The notes under the pieces: generated by a model
Database searches by the model: none
What the model saw: the letters and a program-made list of their open reading frames with translations, nothing else
Told to the model about the DNA's origin: nothing
Made by a program: the position numbers and the translations under genes
NCBI GenBank assembly: GCA_030847615.1
Contig: JAUMIR010000005.1
Span: 61,345,001-61,409,000, forward strand
Source: Gambelia wislizenii
Lineage: Eukaryota > Chordata > Lepidosauria > Squamata > Crotaphytidae
Direction: 5' to 3'
Length of the DNA: 64,000 nucleotides
Shown: positions 24,598 through 37,035 of the stretch, in pieces
How positions within the stretch are numbered: the stretch's first letter is position 1
Layout of the letters: every line of letters starts with the position of its first letter

Positions 24598-24602
24598 TGG
24601 AA

Positions 24603-26600
24603 CCCACCTTTTGGGCATCATTTGATCCTTAACTTTCCCTGGTGCATGAATGTGTGGTGTATGGATGAATGCCCATGATGTATGGGCACATATAAACAGT
24701 GTCTGGGGTTGGGGATGAGGGAAATAAAGTATTCTGTGCATATTGTCAAGCCATGATAATGTCGTTGTGGAGCCACTGCATGGCATTGTGACATATGTTA
24801 TGGAAATACTGATTTTATAATAATTGTAATTTACACATTATGATCCTCCTTGAGCATGGATGAGCCTTATGGAGATGCTCTGCTGGATTTGCATCTGTAT
24901 ATACTGTAGGATTGTTTTGTTATTTATATTGAGCAGATTGCAGCAGACCCCCAGTGCATCATGGCCTTCTAGTACAAATCAGGACCTAAAATATGCAGGA
25001 TGCTCCAGTAAAATTATAAAGCAGAACTTATGTTTATTATGGCAGAGAATACATCTTGGATAAAAGAAGTAGATAGATAGAAGACAGTTACCTAACTTGG
25101 ATGGAAGTCTCTAAAGCTGACTCTCATAAATGTGTGTAAAACATCTTGAGACAGAGCTGCCTCATGAATGCTAGCTTCTAGCTTCTATGACAAAGGGTTG
25201 TAAAACCCTGTCTCGGTACCCGCCCACCTGCCCCACTCCCGCCCCACTCCTATCCCTGTTACACTTTAAGTAAAAACTTTTCAAACCTACCCTAATCCTG
25301 TCATAAGAACTGCTCCCCTTCCCCTTGGCAGGCTGGGAGTGAATGCAGCCATCACAAAACTGCATTCACATCCCATAAAGCAAATCCTGGCCGCTCTTGC
25401 ATGAGAACGGCTGCGTGGGATATTTAAAAAGAAAAACCAAACCAAATGTTAAATTAAAAAACCAAGCCCCAAAACACACTTTAAAAATTACAATTAACCG
25501 GGAAGGGGGGAAGAGTGCCACTTACCTCCTTGTCATGATCGCACCTGGAAGTCTTCAGCAGGGACCGCCTACCATGACTGGCATTGTGCCAGCATAATTC
25601 CATTTCAGTTCCATTTCAGACTCCCGTGATTCCGTTGCAGAGATGGAACGGTGATCTATTAACAATTTATATCATTAATAAGAGGGAGCAGGATGGGGAC
25701 AGGAGCAGAATGGGAGCACAATAGGACAGGAACAACGTCATCTGAAAAGGAAACCTTTTAGCGATCTCTGGTTGTTCATGTCCTGGGATATTAAGTGCAT
25801 GTGATAATCTCCTTAAACTACTTGGAGCAAGAAGAGGGGAAGTGATTTCTGCATACTAGCAGGAAGTAAATATAGATCAGGAACACACACACACACAGAG
25901 TTGTAAACAAGCATTGATGCTTCTTCACTTCCAACATATACAACCAAGGTGTTTGTGCACGTACACACACACACACACACACACACCTGATTAGAAGCAG
26001 AAGCTGTGTGCAGGGTGAGACTATATTAGGCCTGGGGAAGTAGCATTACACATGTCAGTAAAGTGCCCTTGTGGAAAAAAACCCTCATGAAAACCACATG
26101 AGGATTGCCATGAGGATTATTGTATCCATCTGTCTTGGCAGACAGAGACAAAGGTGTGCATATGTCCTGCAAATCATATTGGCTACAGGTCTCTATTATG
26201 AGTTCCATATCCTTACCCCACCCCTGGGAATCTAAAATGTATTCATTTAATTTAAAGCACATTCAGCCAATCAGCAAGAGGATTAGAGTGAAATCTGAGA
26301 CCACTCATACTGAGAATTTGGGTGCCATACCTACCTCGTAGCTGTAGCATATGTTTTTGATCTGCAGTGACCCCATAAATGACACACACACACTGGGTTT
26401 CTCCAGCTGTAGATAGGAGTATCCCACCACACTGCAATCCACATCGGAGGAAAAGGGCGACTCTATGCTGATCATGTGTCCTATATGATGTACTATTTCT
26501 GGCCACACTGCTGGAGCTGGTCCATTCCCCCCCTTCACTTGTGCATGTGAATCTGTGAATATACGTTGTCCCAGAGTACTTTATTACTGGATAAGTGGAG
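24603..26600. other. Intergenic, mostly unannotated
   Basis: No gene recognised. The region at 25190-25650 is richer in GC than its surroundings but has no convincing element ends. CA runs lie at 25889-25900 and 25963-25986. Confidence 0.4.
25963..25986 (+). repeat. (AC)12 microsatellite
   Basis: Twelve uninterrupted AC units. A shorter CA run lies about 70 bp upstream. Confidence 0.9.
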
Positions 26601-26609
26601 ATACATTTA

Positions 26610-26833
26610 CAGTCAGCCCTCCATATCCATGGATTCTTTATCCACGGATTCAACCAACTATGGCTTGAAAATACACACACACATTGCAAAAAGCAAATCT
26701 TGCTGTTCACCATTTTATAGAAGGGATGCCATTCTACTATGCCATTGTATATAGTGGGACTTGAGCATCCACACATTTTGGTACCCATGGTGGATCCTTG
26801 CACCAAACCTCAGTGGATACTAAGGGCCCACTG
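26610..26833. mobile_element. Tigger-like MITE
   Basis: Inverted ends CAGTCAGCCCTCCATATCC and GGATACTAAGGGCCCACTG, flanked by TA on both sides (26608-26609 and 26834-26835). The interior includes GGATTCAACCAACTATGG wording familiar from pogo/Tigger MITEs. About 224 bp, without transposase. Confidence 0.75.
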
Positions 26834-26839
26834 TAAGTG

Positions 26840-28970
26840 CACAATCACAATTTTTTTTTAAAAAACAACAGAATGGAATCTTGTCCACTGGAAGTCCCAC
26901 CCTCAGCTTCACACCAAAGCCAATTGACGGCCACCACATGGCGAAAACGCTGGTTTTCCTCTCAAATGCGGAGCAAACCACGAATCTTCCAGCTCTGGTT
27001 TCCTACAGAAATCCTGGTGAAGATGCAAATTGTCAAAAACATTGTGTGACTACTGTGCTGCAAATACCAGGTGAGTACATGGTGTGTTGTTGTTTTTTGC
27101 CAACCCCCAAGTAGCTTAACTGTTCTCGCCCCCTTATAGAATGCCTGCAGTTGGGGGTGAGTGCTAACTTTCTGAAATTTCCCCCAGCTTCTGTTGCAAT
27201 CTTTGGTAGCATGCAAATACCTGTAGAGCTACGCACACTTTACTGAAAATTAGTTGCATGTGTTTTATAAATCTCATTCAGTACTATAAGTAATGATAGT
27301 TCGTATTCTTTGCGGAGGTAAGTGTGATAATTTTTCTTCAGATGTGACATTTCAAGAGAAAAATTCTGAGAAAGGGCTGTGGGATACTTGCGAAGCTGAC
27401 ATTTAAAAGCTTCTTCCAGTTCACCAGGCTCTAGAATCATATATTTTAGGATTGAATGGAATATAAAACAAATATTATTGGCTTTGAATTGAATCTCTGA
27501 ATCTGTGTTCTAAGGCTCTGGTAACATTTGTCCAAAGTTGCACTGGAATTGCAATCGTGAGTCTATTAGACACTTACTGAGGGGTCTGCAAATCCTAGCT
27601 TATATGGGAGTATGTTTCCACTGTTTTATGGTTCTTTGCATTCCCATCAGGTATCTCTCTGTCCTGCCTATGCACAAGGAGCTCTGATATGATAGACCAT
27701 GGCAAATAGGCCATGTTGTTCTTGATGTGATAGACCATGCCAAATAGGAAACAAAACTTTCAGCCCTAAAGCATTGCCTTGGAAAGTGTGATTATGCGTT
27801 ATTTCCTGATCTATTAAACTGTGTTTCTAATTTGAATAGGATTATCTAAAATTGTGATAGATAGTTAATGTACTGTGCTTACTGATACCACAAGATATGG
27901 AGGGGTATGTGAGAGTTCCACCCATGATGCCAAAATCTCCTTTAATATTTGGGGGAAGTATTAGTTCAAACAGGAGGCCTGTGAGAAGATAACTTTGGGG
28001 ATCTTTTCACCTATGTATGCCAATACTAGCTGTAGAGGAGGCTCTGGTTAAAGTAAAATAAAGTATTTTATTGGAATAATACAGAAAGAAAACTAATATA
28101 CATAGCATACATTCTTACAAACCATACAAAGCTATAGCAGAGTAAGGCAAAAAGGTTGAACAGAGAGAGGGAGGTCTGGGGGGATAGGGTGGTAGTTACC
28201 AGTCTTGAAGAGAAGAGAGTTATGTGCAGAGAAGATACTCATATAGGCATCTGAGAGTGGCATAGGAAGTTCTGATCTGTGGCATGCCAAGAAAAGAGAG
28301 CAGTTGGGTCTGTACACTGTGGCATACGTAGCTATTGTTTGGGCTCTAATATTTATACTCTATTCTGTGCCTTGGAGGGGTTAGTTAATAATAACAGAGC
28401 TCAGATGGCTTTCCCACGGAACAGACAAAAGAAAATGAAACTCAACTGATTGCTTTATTTGCAGAGAGACAGAGCATTGATGGGCTTGTGACAACCCCAT
28501 AAGGTTGGACAGGAGGAAGTGTGAGGAGAGATTTCTGTAGGATATGGAATGAGGAATGGTCACTTGATTGCTTCATTGTATTATTGCTTGAAACACCTAG
28601 GGCTGGGAGAAAGTATTAGCACATGCCCCTTAATGACTGGGGAGGTAGCATAAACCCATTATGGGGGCTTTCCGCCCATTATATTTCTATATTTCATGGT
28701 GACCTTTGACTGACCTCCAGTCTGCCTAAGCCAATGTGACCCTGAAAAGTGTCTAATATGTCCAGTTATGGAATCTCATGGGGAGGGGTAGTAGGGCAAT
28801 GCTAACAGGCTCATTCCCCAAGTCTCAGGTTTGGCCCCTGAAATCTTAGAGCCTGGGGTAGTCTTAACGGGCAACCTTAGAGTCAAAGGTAATATGGTAA
28901 ATACATTTTCCTATGCATCTTGCTTAATTAGTAATTGAAATCAACAAGAAAAACAGATGAATGCCTTTTA
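26840..28970. other. Intergenic, unannotated
   Basis: No gene or named repeat recognised with confidence. The stretch 28040-28090 (AATAAAGTATTTTATTGG) and following could be part of an old LTR, but no ends or duplications were found. Confidence 0.35.
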
Positions 28971-31114
28971 ATCAGTTGCTTTTATTTTAAAAAAAATGTT
29001 TATATAAGCTTTTAAAAAACCCAACAGAATGCATTATCCCAAAAAGTAGGAGGAAAGACTCATGTTACAAAAATAATCTGCAGCATTAACTAGCCTGTTG
29101 TCTCCTTTAAAGTAACACTCAATGAGTTCCTTTTATAGTTGATGGCATGAAATGAGCAACTTAATAGTCTTTAAACATAACATAGCATTTTGGATATGAA
29201 TAATGTTTTACTAAGCATGGACTTAAAAGACGTACTTCTGTTTCATTTTACCCTTAACCCCCCCCCCATTCAGAAGAATCTGTCCAACATTCACTTCTGC
29301 AAAAAGAGGAAGAAATGAAGCACTATTTAGGCTTTTCCAATCCACAAACAATTATAGCCAAAAGTGCCTCTCCCAAGAACAGTCTTAAATACAGTAAAAT
29401 ATCAATGAAATGGCTGCAACAAATGTTCATAATTTATAGTAATGAGCTGAAGGTACTGAAGTAATTTGAGGTAGATCTGTTGGACCTGTAGCAGTGTAGT
29501 GACTGTTCAAGCACAGACTTGACTCAAAATGACAGAACAGAAAAGATGGATATGAGGTTAGCAGCAATGGCTAGGAATGTTTACTGTGTTACAAATAGGA
29601 AAAGTGAATCAGATTTGCAAATGAGCAGCACTTGCAGAAACTCTTGAGTTCAATTTTCTTCTTTTGCCCATGGCCGGAAGATTTCTGGATTAGATCAATG
29701 TATTTTGTAGGTTCAGAAAAAACAAAACATAAACTACACCCTCTGCTTTCCCCCCCCCCTCTTTTTGCCTGCCCATATTTTTAAATCAATGAGTCAACTG
29801 GTATATAGTGAACTACCAAGAGTAAATGAAATGAATTTGTCATTTACATGTAAAAACATATTTATCCACTTAAACAGACGATCCTGCTTGTGATTTGTTT
29901 GGGCTGCATCTCTCTATGCTCTGCCATTAAAATAATGTCTCTGTGGTAGAACTGCTTTACAATTATGGGCTATTTGCACCTATACATGATTGAGGCAACC
30001 TAATTGGACGAATGTACTAGGCTTTTTGCTGGCATGTTAAATTCCACTGACCTTATTTCTTGTTAATGGGTGCTTACAATTTTACCAGATTGTGTATCTT
30101 GATCATTCAGGATTAATCTCTTTACTTTACAAAAGTGGGCTATCATTTTGACATCAGTACAACGAGACCATTTGATACAAATTTGTTGCTAACATAAGGC
30201 ACCTCAGCTTGGCACCAAATAAAATTATCTGAACAGGACAGTTAATCCCAATAAAGCATGATTAAGCTGTGAGGTAACGGGGAGTGGAATGTCTTTCAAC
30301 TTGTGTGTACAATTAAAAATTAACATTAAAGCGGAATGCAAGTCCCAAAGAACACGTTCTTTCTTTCTGCTGAAATGGACAAAGGTGACCATGTTAAAAT
30401 CAATGCCTTCATTCCCTGAACTCCACGTACAGTCAAATGCGCACATATGTGTTTGTTAAAGCGGGCTTCTCCATACACCCCAATGGAATTGGCCAGGGAA
30501 GATCTTCTGGATGGGCTTGTATTCTGAGGCCAAGATCCTATTCATTCCTGACAGATCAAAAAGCCTGGTTGGTGTAGTTAAGCCTCCTGCCATTGCCCTG
30601 GATATTTCTTCAGTGGGATTTTTGGAGTCAAGGCACTATTGAAGGGGTAGCTTTAAAAATTTCCTGTGCCTTAGCATTGAAAAAATAACACTCTATAGAC
30701 TGTTGGCCTCTGGTGGGAGGTACATACTGTGTTGCCTCCACTGCCTTCTCTGATGAGAACTGGGACGTGTGCATGCAGCAGGTAGCTGGGGCTGCCACTG
30801 TAGTTCAGCACAGTTCTTTTGCTTGCACCAGGTTGTAGATATTTTGGTGCTGGAGCAGTGAAAGTGTCTGATGGCACACATTTTCATCTGCTGTGTGGGC
30901 AATTTGACATCCTGGCCTAAGCTTCCAGCTTCACAAGGAATTGCTAGCTGATACCATATGACCCCCTTAAACTGTTGAGATTGTGACTGTGTATCTGCTT
31001 CTCAAACCCTAATGGCAACTTTTTTTAAAAAAAATAAGGCATTCTGCTGACTGAAGTATTAAATGAAATCCCTTTCCCCTGTTTTTTCCTCTGAATTCAT
31101 TAACACACTAGTTG

Positions 31115-31120
31115 TTTATT
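31115..31120 (-). terminator. SLC10A7: Candidate SLC10A7 poly(A) signal
   Basis: On the minus strand this is AATAAA, followed by a GT-rich stretch (CTAGTGTGTTAATG) at the distance expected for the downstream element. It would give a 3' UTR of roughly 1.2 kb. An alternative ATTAAA lies near 31276, and longer UTRs reaching towards 29000 are possible. Confidence 0.35.
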
Positions 31121-32291
31121 GATCCCTCTTATAAACATGTAAAGAAAATCAATACATTTTAAAAAATATTCCCACAAGCTACACCTGATTGTCAAATTAA
31201 CCAGAAACAATTGTCCTTCATAAATGTGCTTCACTAAGTTTTTAGAATATAAATATACTTGATCGTTGCAAAAAATTTAATATCATTCCACCACCGTCAC
31301 TTGCTTTTGTTTGGGCAGTGAACAACAGGGTTTTGTAAATTCTGGAAATGGCAAGACGATGCCTCTTGTATTTTTCTGCCATTGGGGAGCATGATGTATT
31401 GTGTTTTGGGAAACGAGGGGGAAACATTTTACTCAGATTGAGAGAATAGTAATAATATATATATATTTAAAAAAATACCCTCATAGCAGCGCATTCAGAT
31501 CAGATTTTTCCCTACTACCCGAAGCACCAGGCCGTTTCTTCGAAGAAACTCATGGTGCATTTAAGACGTACAATGCCACAATATCATAAAAATTGAACTG
31601 AGAGAATTGTATTGAGAAACAGTTAGCTTTGAAGGAATGTCTAGACAACTGTGTCAACAAATGCAAATAATTTATGCTTTTCAGTTCCTTTCCAATGGAT
31701 GGCCCCATGCTGAGTGTACACAAACTCAGAAGAAAAAGGCATGTCACAATCATACAGGCGGGGAGGATTACGGAATCACACAGAAGTTCAAGTTAGTCTT
31801 GATTAGAACTTCAGAAACTGCTTTCCTGCAGTCAGCCAGAAGGGAATCGTCCTCAGTTTGTTTTGGTCTGGGACCAATGTACAGGTTTGTGAATGATTTG
31901 CACACTCCACAGAGCACAAATCCTGTTCAGTCTTTGCTCAGTTCCAGGTGGTTGGTGCAAAAGGAACACTTGGTGGAATTGTGCCCACTGCCTCTGAGGT
32001 GGTGATGGAAGCTCCCGTCTTTCACTACTCAATCAGGAAAAAAAGTCAGAATCATATCAGCCCCCGCACACCATTTGTGTGCAACCTCTTAATGTAACCA
32101 GTCATCTGATTTTGGAATCAATGTGTTTGTCAAATATATTTTAAGGCACTTCCATAGATATTTTAAATAGATATGTGTCTATAAAAATAACGTTAAGTGC
32201 TGAAGCGACATTCACATATGCCCATCTTCTGAATTGTCTCTATGTATGTACAAAATAGTACATATATACATTTGCTGGATCTCTTCCATTG
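31121..32291 (-). other. SLC10A7: Probable SLC10A7 3' UTR
   Basis: This follows the SLC10A7 stop codon. The stretch from here down to about 29000 has no recognisable transposon, unlike nearly every other 3-kb part of the window, which fits a transcribed 3' UTR or constrained flank. The end is inferred only from the candidate poly(A) signal. Confidence 0.45.
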
Positions 32292-32336
32292 TTATACTTT
32301 CACTGGCGCCTTGGGCTGCTTTGTTAATTTCAATGC
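32292..32336 (-). CDS. SLC10A7: SLC10A7 last coding exon
   Basis: Fourteen codons plus TAA, encoding ALKLTKQPKAPVKV. The upstream acceptor is clear on the minus strand (a pyrimidine-rich run, then TTTGCAG at the 32337 boundary). The phase is 0, matching the phase-0 donor of the preceding exon at 35293, so the protein reads ...[22 protein letters not shown]. From memory, human SLC10A7 ends in a similar basic tail (KLTRP close to the C-terminus), which supports the frame. The tail is cytosolic, after the last membrane helix. It is a few residues longer than my recollection of the human end. A longer open reading in another phase exists but would break the junction frame. Confidence 0.85.
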   Translation of the reverse strand, partial: ALKLTKQPKAPVKV

Positions 32337-35292
32337 CTGCAAACATTAAACAGAGCATCAGTTTGTGTACAAAAAGACACGGCTAAACACCATCATGTAC
32401 TTTCAAAGTTGTTGCAATCAAGTGTTGAAAGACTTTCCAGGGCAGTCATGAAAGGACCATGCTCAGGCCAGACCTCCTTCCAGGGCCCTTCTGATACTGA
32501 ATCATAAGGCTAACACCCTGCAGTGTTGTTAGTTTCAACACCTTCTCTCTGATGAAATAACCACCAAGAAAGCACTTAATCTTGGTATAAGCAGATATCA
32601 AAAGGCATGTTCACATATTACATTCAACAGGGACAGTCTGTGTGCCTGTGTACATAAGACAGTATGAACATACACATCAGCAATCTGTACACAGTGTCGT
32701 ACACATGCTGAATGTTAATGAACTGAGCATGGATTATAGATCAAGATATGTACATAGACTACATATACGTGGAATGTAATGTGTGAACACCCCAAAGAAG
32801 TTTTTTTGTTTCTTCCAATGGCCACATCACTGCTTCACAGAGCTTGAAAGAATTACTTTTTGGAGCACAACTCCCAACCTGAGCTGCAACATATAATTTT
32901 GACCTTTCCTCCTGCCCTCATGCCTGAAGACATGGAATTGCCTTGTTTTCTGCCACTGTCTGAGCATACACACTACTCCACTTCCACTCCCAGCAATTCC
33001 CACTGAAAGGGAACTGAATCATACATCTGACATAACATAGACAGAAAGGTCTGGTAACTTTTAAGTACAACTGGAAGCCACTTGCTGTATTCTTCTAGAG
33101 AAAAAAAAACACTCTTGGATTATCATTTCCCATTACAAATGCTTTAGTGGCACAACTGGTTTCTCTTCATGAGGATATAGGAGACTAGCTGAGGGCAGGC
33201 AGAAGCTTCTCTCGAGAGGATAGCCAGCAGGGCAGCACTTGTAGAGAAAGCTTTTTCTTGAAAATGGAAAAAGAAGATAGCAGTACTCTTTTGTTCAAAC
33301 GCAGTATCTTAAACATCCTCTTCTTTGTTAGCTGAGTTAGATTTGGTAACTCCAATATTATTAAAAATTCTTATCAGAGAGCGCTTAGATGGCTTTCAAC
33401 TTTAGTGCAAATTTTTGATAGTTTCCTATTGTCCAAATTCATTATTGCCTTCAGGTTTTTGAGATTTCCACAACTCCCAATGCTAATGAAAAACTGTTAT
33501 GTATTGTGGGCTTATCAAAATCCTCAATGCATTGTGAAGCGAGATATAGAACGTGTAATGTCCATTTGCTTGTTTTTAAAATCTGGCAATACAGATTCTT
33601 CAACAAAAGCAAAACAGATGGCCAACAGAATAGACACCGTTGACCTAGTAAAAACTGCAAAATGGCTTTGAAACATTTCTGCATAGGGGTTAATTGTACT
33701 TTATATTAGGAATGACGGTACAAGTTTTCAGGCACTGTTTGGCAAATAAAATCTTTTATTTCGGTGTGTGTCAGTTTTTGCTGCACTACTTGCCTCTTGT
33801 TGATCAACCTCTAAATATTTAAATCCCACTTCATGAAGATATCATCTATTGGTATCATAATTAAGGAAGGATGTCAGTGGAACAGAGTGCAGTGCCTGGA
33901 TAACAGTTTTCCACCATGAGAGAAATGCCAACATGAAGCCAAAGTGTTGATAGAAAATAAACATCAAGGTGAAGATGACATGTTTACTTTCAAAGCAGGA
34001 GACCATTATTCAGGCACTACATCAAAATCTATTGTAATTATTGCTACTGAAAAATAGCAACAAAAAAAATCTTCCTGATTTACAAAAATAATAATATTCT
34101 CATATAATTAGAATAATATTCTCGGGAAAATAACCTGGAAGACCAGAAGAAGAAGATTTGCATGGTAAAATGACAAATGATCAAATGATCAAAATAAACC
34201 TGCCAAGCACTGTAGACTGAGTAAACTCAAAAAGCCCTGATTGGAGGCCGATCATGAGTACATTCAGAGAAAAGAAGTAGACCCCCTACTGTTTGAGGGG
34301 AGGGAATAAAGCAGTCCATATTGGTTCTTTTGAAATTTTCCTGGATAGGCATGTCTGGGTGTATGAAAAGACGGGCATTGGCAGGGGAAGTTCCCACTGG
34401 GAAGATCATTGTGGTACTTGGTTTGTCTCACAAAGTTTTGTCTTGGGAAATATTCTTTGAGCTTGCATTGCAGCTGGATCATTGGATCTCACAATTCTGA
34501 TATTAAGTTTTATATCTGGAATGATAAGCCTGTAAGCAACAGTGAGGCACTAGTGATGTTATCCTTGTTCGATGGAGATAATAGCAACCTGCCATCACTT
34601 TGTTCTGATTAAATGTTTTTTAGTGGCAACCAGGATGGAAATTAGTGAAACTGAAAAGACTCCAAGACCCTTAGAAACAGAGGAGTAGCTAAAACAAACA
34701 AACAGGGAAATGTGCCCTGTCAGAACCCCTGCCCCCATATGAGAATGTTGAGGCCACAGAAATAATGATCCACTTGAAGAAATATGGCATCCTTTAATTT
34801 TGTTTACCTTCCTTAGAGTCTCCCCACCATCCCACCCAGTATTCCTGCACTGAAGCTTTTGGAAATTGCCCTCACTGTTTATGACATCTGTGCTGTGGAA
34901 GATCATACACTTTAATCTGCAAAGTACTTTACCAAGGGGCACTGGGCTGGAATTATGCCTACATTAAGCAACACAATGTAACAGTGGGGAAATGTGGTAG
35001 GGTGTGGTGAGCCTCCCTGGGCATCCTTGCAGGCCCCATTAACAGATGCATTCTTTAAATGCTCACGATGAGCAGTGCTCCACATTTTTTCCAAGCCAAG
35101 CCTGATTTTCCACCCTATGGGTTGTTATGACAATGCGGCTAGTTCTGACACTGTAACCCAGCCTTCCCAAACTTGATGCTCTCTAGAACCTTTGGACTAC
35201 AACTCCTATCATCCCTGGCCACTGGCCATGCTGACTGGGGCCAGTGGGAATTGTAGCCCAACACATTTGGTCTTATAGTCACCATTTCTTAC
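32337..35292 (-). other. SLC10A7: Last coding intron of SLC10A7
   Basis: A GT-AG intron of 2956 bp. The donor is AAG followed by GTAAGA and the acceptor is TTTGCAG. No large transposon was recognised inside it apart from a short repeat fragment at 35163-35275. Confidence 0.8.
35163..35275. repeat. Short dispersed repeat (GGACTACAACTCC type)
   Basis: Contains CTTTGGACTACAACTCCTAT and GGGAATTGTAGCCCAA in inverted arrangement. Related pieces occur at 37431-37512 and 61650-61755. This is a common amniote repeat phrase, often part of hAT-type MITEs, and here it is short and degraded. Confidence 0.5.
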
Positions 35293-35438
35293 CTTTTGTC
35301 TAGAAATCATCCAAGATTTTATTGTCGGCACTAAGACACTGCCTAGGAGGATCTGAGCTGGGTGATAGATAAGTAAAGGGACCGAAATTAAGGACAAGTG
35401 TTCATAGCCTTCAAAGACAATCTTCAGCATTGGTATTC
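35293..35438 (-). CDS. SLC10A7: SLC10A7 penultimate coding exon
   Basis: A 146-nt exon: two bases completing a codon, then 48 codons (starting [18 protein letters not shown] and ending [11 protein letters not shown]). The acceptor is CTGCCCACAG and the donor AAG/GTAAGA. The segment [18 protein letters not shown] is the signature of the last membrane helix of SLC10A7, a ten-helix member of the SLC10 (bile-acid transporter-like) family. From the literature, SLC10A7 is linked to the secretory pathway and plasma membrane and acts as a negative regulator of cellular calcium entry and in glycosaminoglycan and skeletal biology, with no bile-acid transport shown. The frame entering the exon is phase 1 (one base in the previous exon). 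The previous exon lies outside this window or was missed. Confidence 0.93.
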
Positions 35439-35861
35439 CTGTGGGCAGAAAGACAGCTAAATTTAAGAGTGCTTTGATGTATTTTCTGTGTCAAGGATCA
35501 TAGGAAAAGCATTTTACTTTTTTAAACATTTCACTAAGATTTCAAAGAAAAAGACCTCGCCACCCATTTCTTACCAAAAGACAGTTCACAAAGATTGAAG
35601 ACACAGAAGTGTCTTGTAAGAGGCAGGAGAACATGAGTACACAATAATTCCATGTGAAGAAAAGCACTGTCTGTTTAGCCAAAAGGAGTGAGAACAAGAA
35701 TATTATAGAGACTCTATATACAAATCACCTACTAATGAGAAAGTGCCATTCTTTGGGACTCAATGGAAGCATGTACCCCACTAAAGGACAACTGTGCAGA
35801 TAACTGCAGGGTGATCTAGATTCTTCCAATGCTAGCTTTCCATTACCTTTGTGCCAAATTA

Positions 35862-36081
35862 CAGGGTGACCCCTGTATCCGTGGGGCATATGTTCCAAGA
35901 CCCCCCTTGGATACCTGAAACCGTGGATAATACGGAGCCCTATTATTTTCAGAGACAAATGCCAGAAGTTGATAATAGAATCTCACTGCAGGACCTAGAA
36001 ATGCCGAGAGAACATATTTTTTTTTGCACGTGGATAAGTGAAACTGTGGATACTGAATCTGTGGATACAGGGGTTGACCTG
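35862..36081. mobile_element. Tigger-like MITE
   Basis: Inverted ends CAGGGTGACCCCTGTATCC and GGATACAGGGGTTGACCTG. TA flanks on the left (35860-35861) but the right flank has drifted. The interior includes CCTGAAACCGTGGATAATAC. No coding capacity. Confidence 0.75.
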
Positions 36082-36786
36082 ATTATCTCCTCAGCTATTT
36101 ACAATCAATGCATTTATGCTATGTTGCCTTCTCTCAGTAAAATATCCTTACATTTCTAGGCTGATAAAAAGAAGTGACTGAAATCAATTTAGGAAGATAA
36201 GAACTTTAAGAAAGGCTTGCTATACATCAATCTTCAATCACTGCTGCCAGTTTAATAATGTACCATACACTTTTTATAAATCATTCTTCAATAGAGCTAG
36301 GAAGGAAAGTATTTATTGTTCTTGCCAAAAATGTGTTTTATATTAGTTAAGCGATTCTCTCTTTAAAAACCAACAACCCTAAAATTACAAAACATTTGGA
36401 ATCAAGCACCACGTGTTTAAAGCCCTTTTAACTGACTGCCTTGTAAATTAAAAACGCCAAAGCTCTAAATTAGGAAAATGATATTACTTGAGAAATAACA
36501 CAAATATTTGCATGTTCTTTTGATTTTGCTGGCTTTCATCCAAGAGATAATGGTGGATTGTTTTAATACAAACAAGGAAACAAAGGGCTCAATAAACCCC
36601 AAGCTCCTCCTGGATATTTCAGTCCACAGTTTTTGTTAATGTAATTCTGGAAGAGGAACTATGATTCAAACTGCAGTGACAGGAGTAGGTGCCACTATAG
36701 CAAAAATAGTAAAGCGTAGAAGATAAAATTAAATCATTAAGATGGGTAACAAAGAACAAAGGTGCTAAGTTAAAAGGTTCTGGCTA

Positions 36787-37035
36787 TTTATTTATTTATT
36801 ATTTATACCTCACTCTTCAGCCACAAGGCTATCAGAGTGGCTTACAAATTGTTTTAAGCAATAGCAGTTTACACATCTACACTGCAATAAGCAGCTTCCA
36901 ATGTGTGTTAGCTAATTGCCCCCACAAGCCGGGTACTCATTTTACCGACCTACAAAAGGATGGAAGACTGAGTGAACCTTGGAGCCCGCTGGAATCGAAC
37001 TTGCAATGTGGTGACTTGCAATTTTGATCTGTCCA
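36787..37035 (-). mobile_element. tRNA-derived SINE with L2-like tail, copy 1
   Basis: The minus strand ends in the TTTATT/AATAAA-type tail at 36787, with CTTGTGGCTGAAGAG, GGTCGGTAAAATGAGTACCC and, near the head, GCAAGTTCGATTCCAG as a B-box. It closely matches the copy at 40957-41222. The A-box side is truncated or diverged near 37020. Confidence 0.75.

Larger units (their letters stand above)
20925..24602 (-). mobile_element. Ty1/copia LTR retrotransposon, internally deleted
   Basis: A complete insertion bounded by TGGAA target-site duplications (20925-20929 and 24598-24602). The element proper is 20930-24597. The left end (3' LTR in element orientation) is 463 bp with TGTCAGG/CCTGACA ends. 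The right LTR keeps only about 240 bp. Integrase precedes reverse transcriptase and RNase H, the diagnostic copia order. Gag, protease, primer-binding site and half of the 5' LTR are gone. Hand comparison of the shared LTR portion shows about 15 substitutions in roughly 237 positions, so it is an old, dead copy. Ty1/copia elements are patchy in vertebrates. Confidence 0.9.

Noticed and set aside
26252..26806. 184-residue minus-strand open frame
   Set aside because: Spans the Tigger-like MITE and flanks and has no recognisable domain.
28040..28640. Possible solo LTR (AATAAAGTATTTTATTGG wording)
   Set aside because: No TG/CA ends, target duplication or second copy could be identified.
1..29000. 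Possible neighbouring host genes downstream of SLC10A7 (for example LSM6 or REELD1 by mammalian synteny)
   Set aside because: No exon wording of either was recognised on either strand, so no claim is made.
32212..32336. Alternative 41-codon reading of the last SLC10A7 exon (starting IEINKAAQGASE)
   Set aside because: It needs a phase-1 entry, but the preceding exon ends in phase 0 at 35293. The phase-0 reading gives a tail similar to the known SLC10A7 end.
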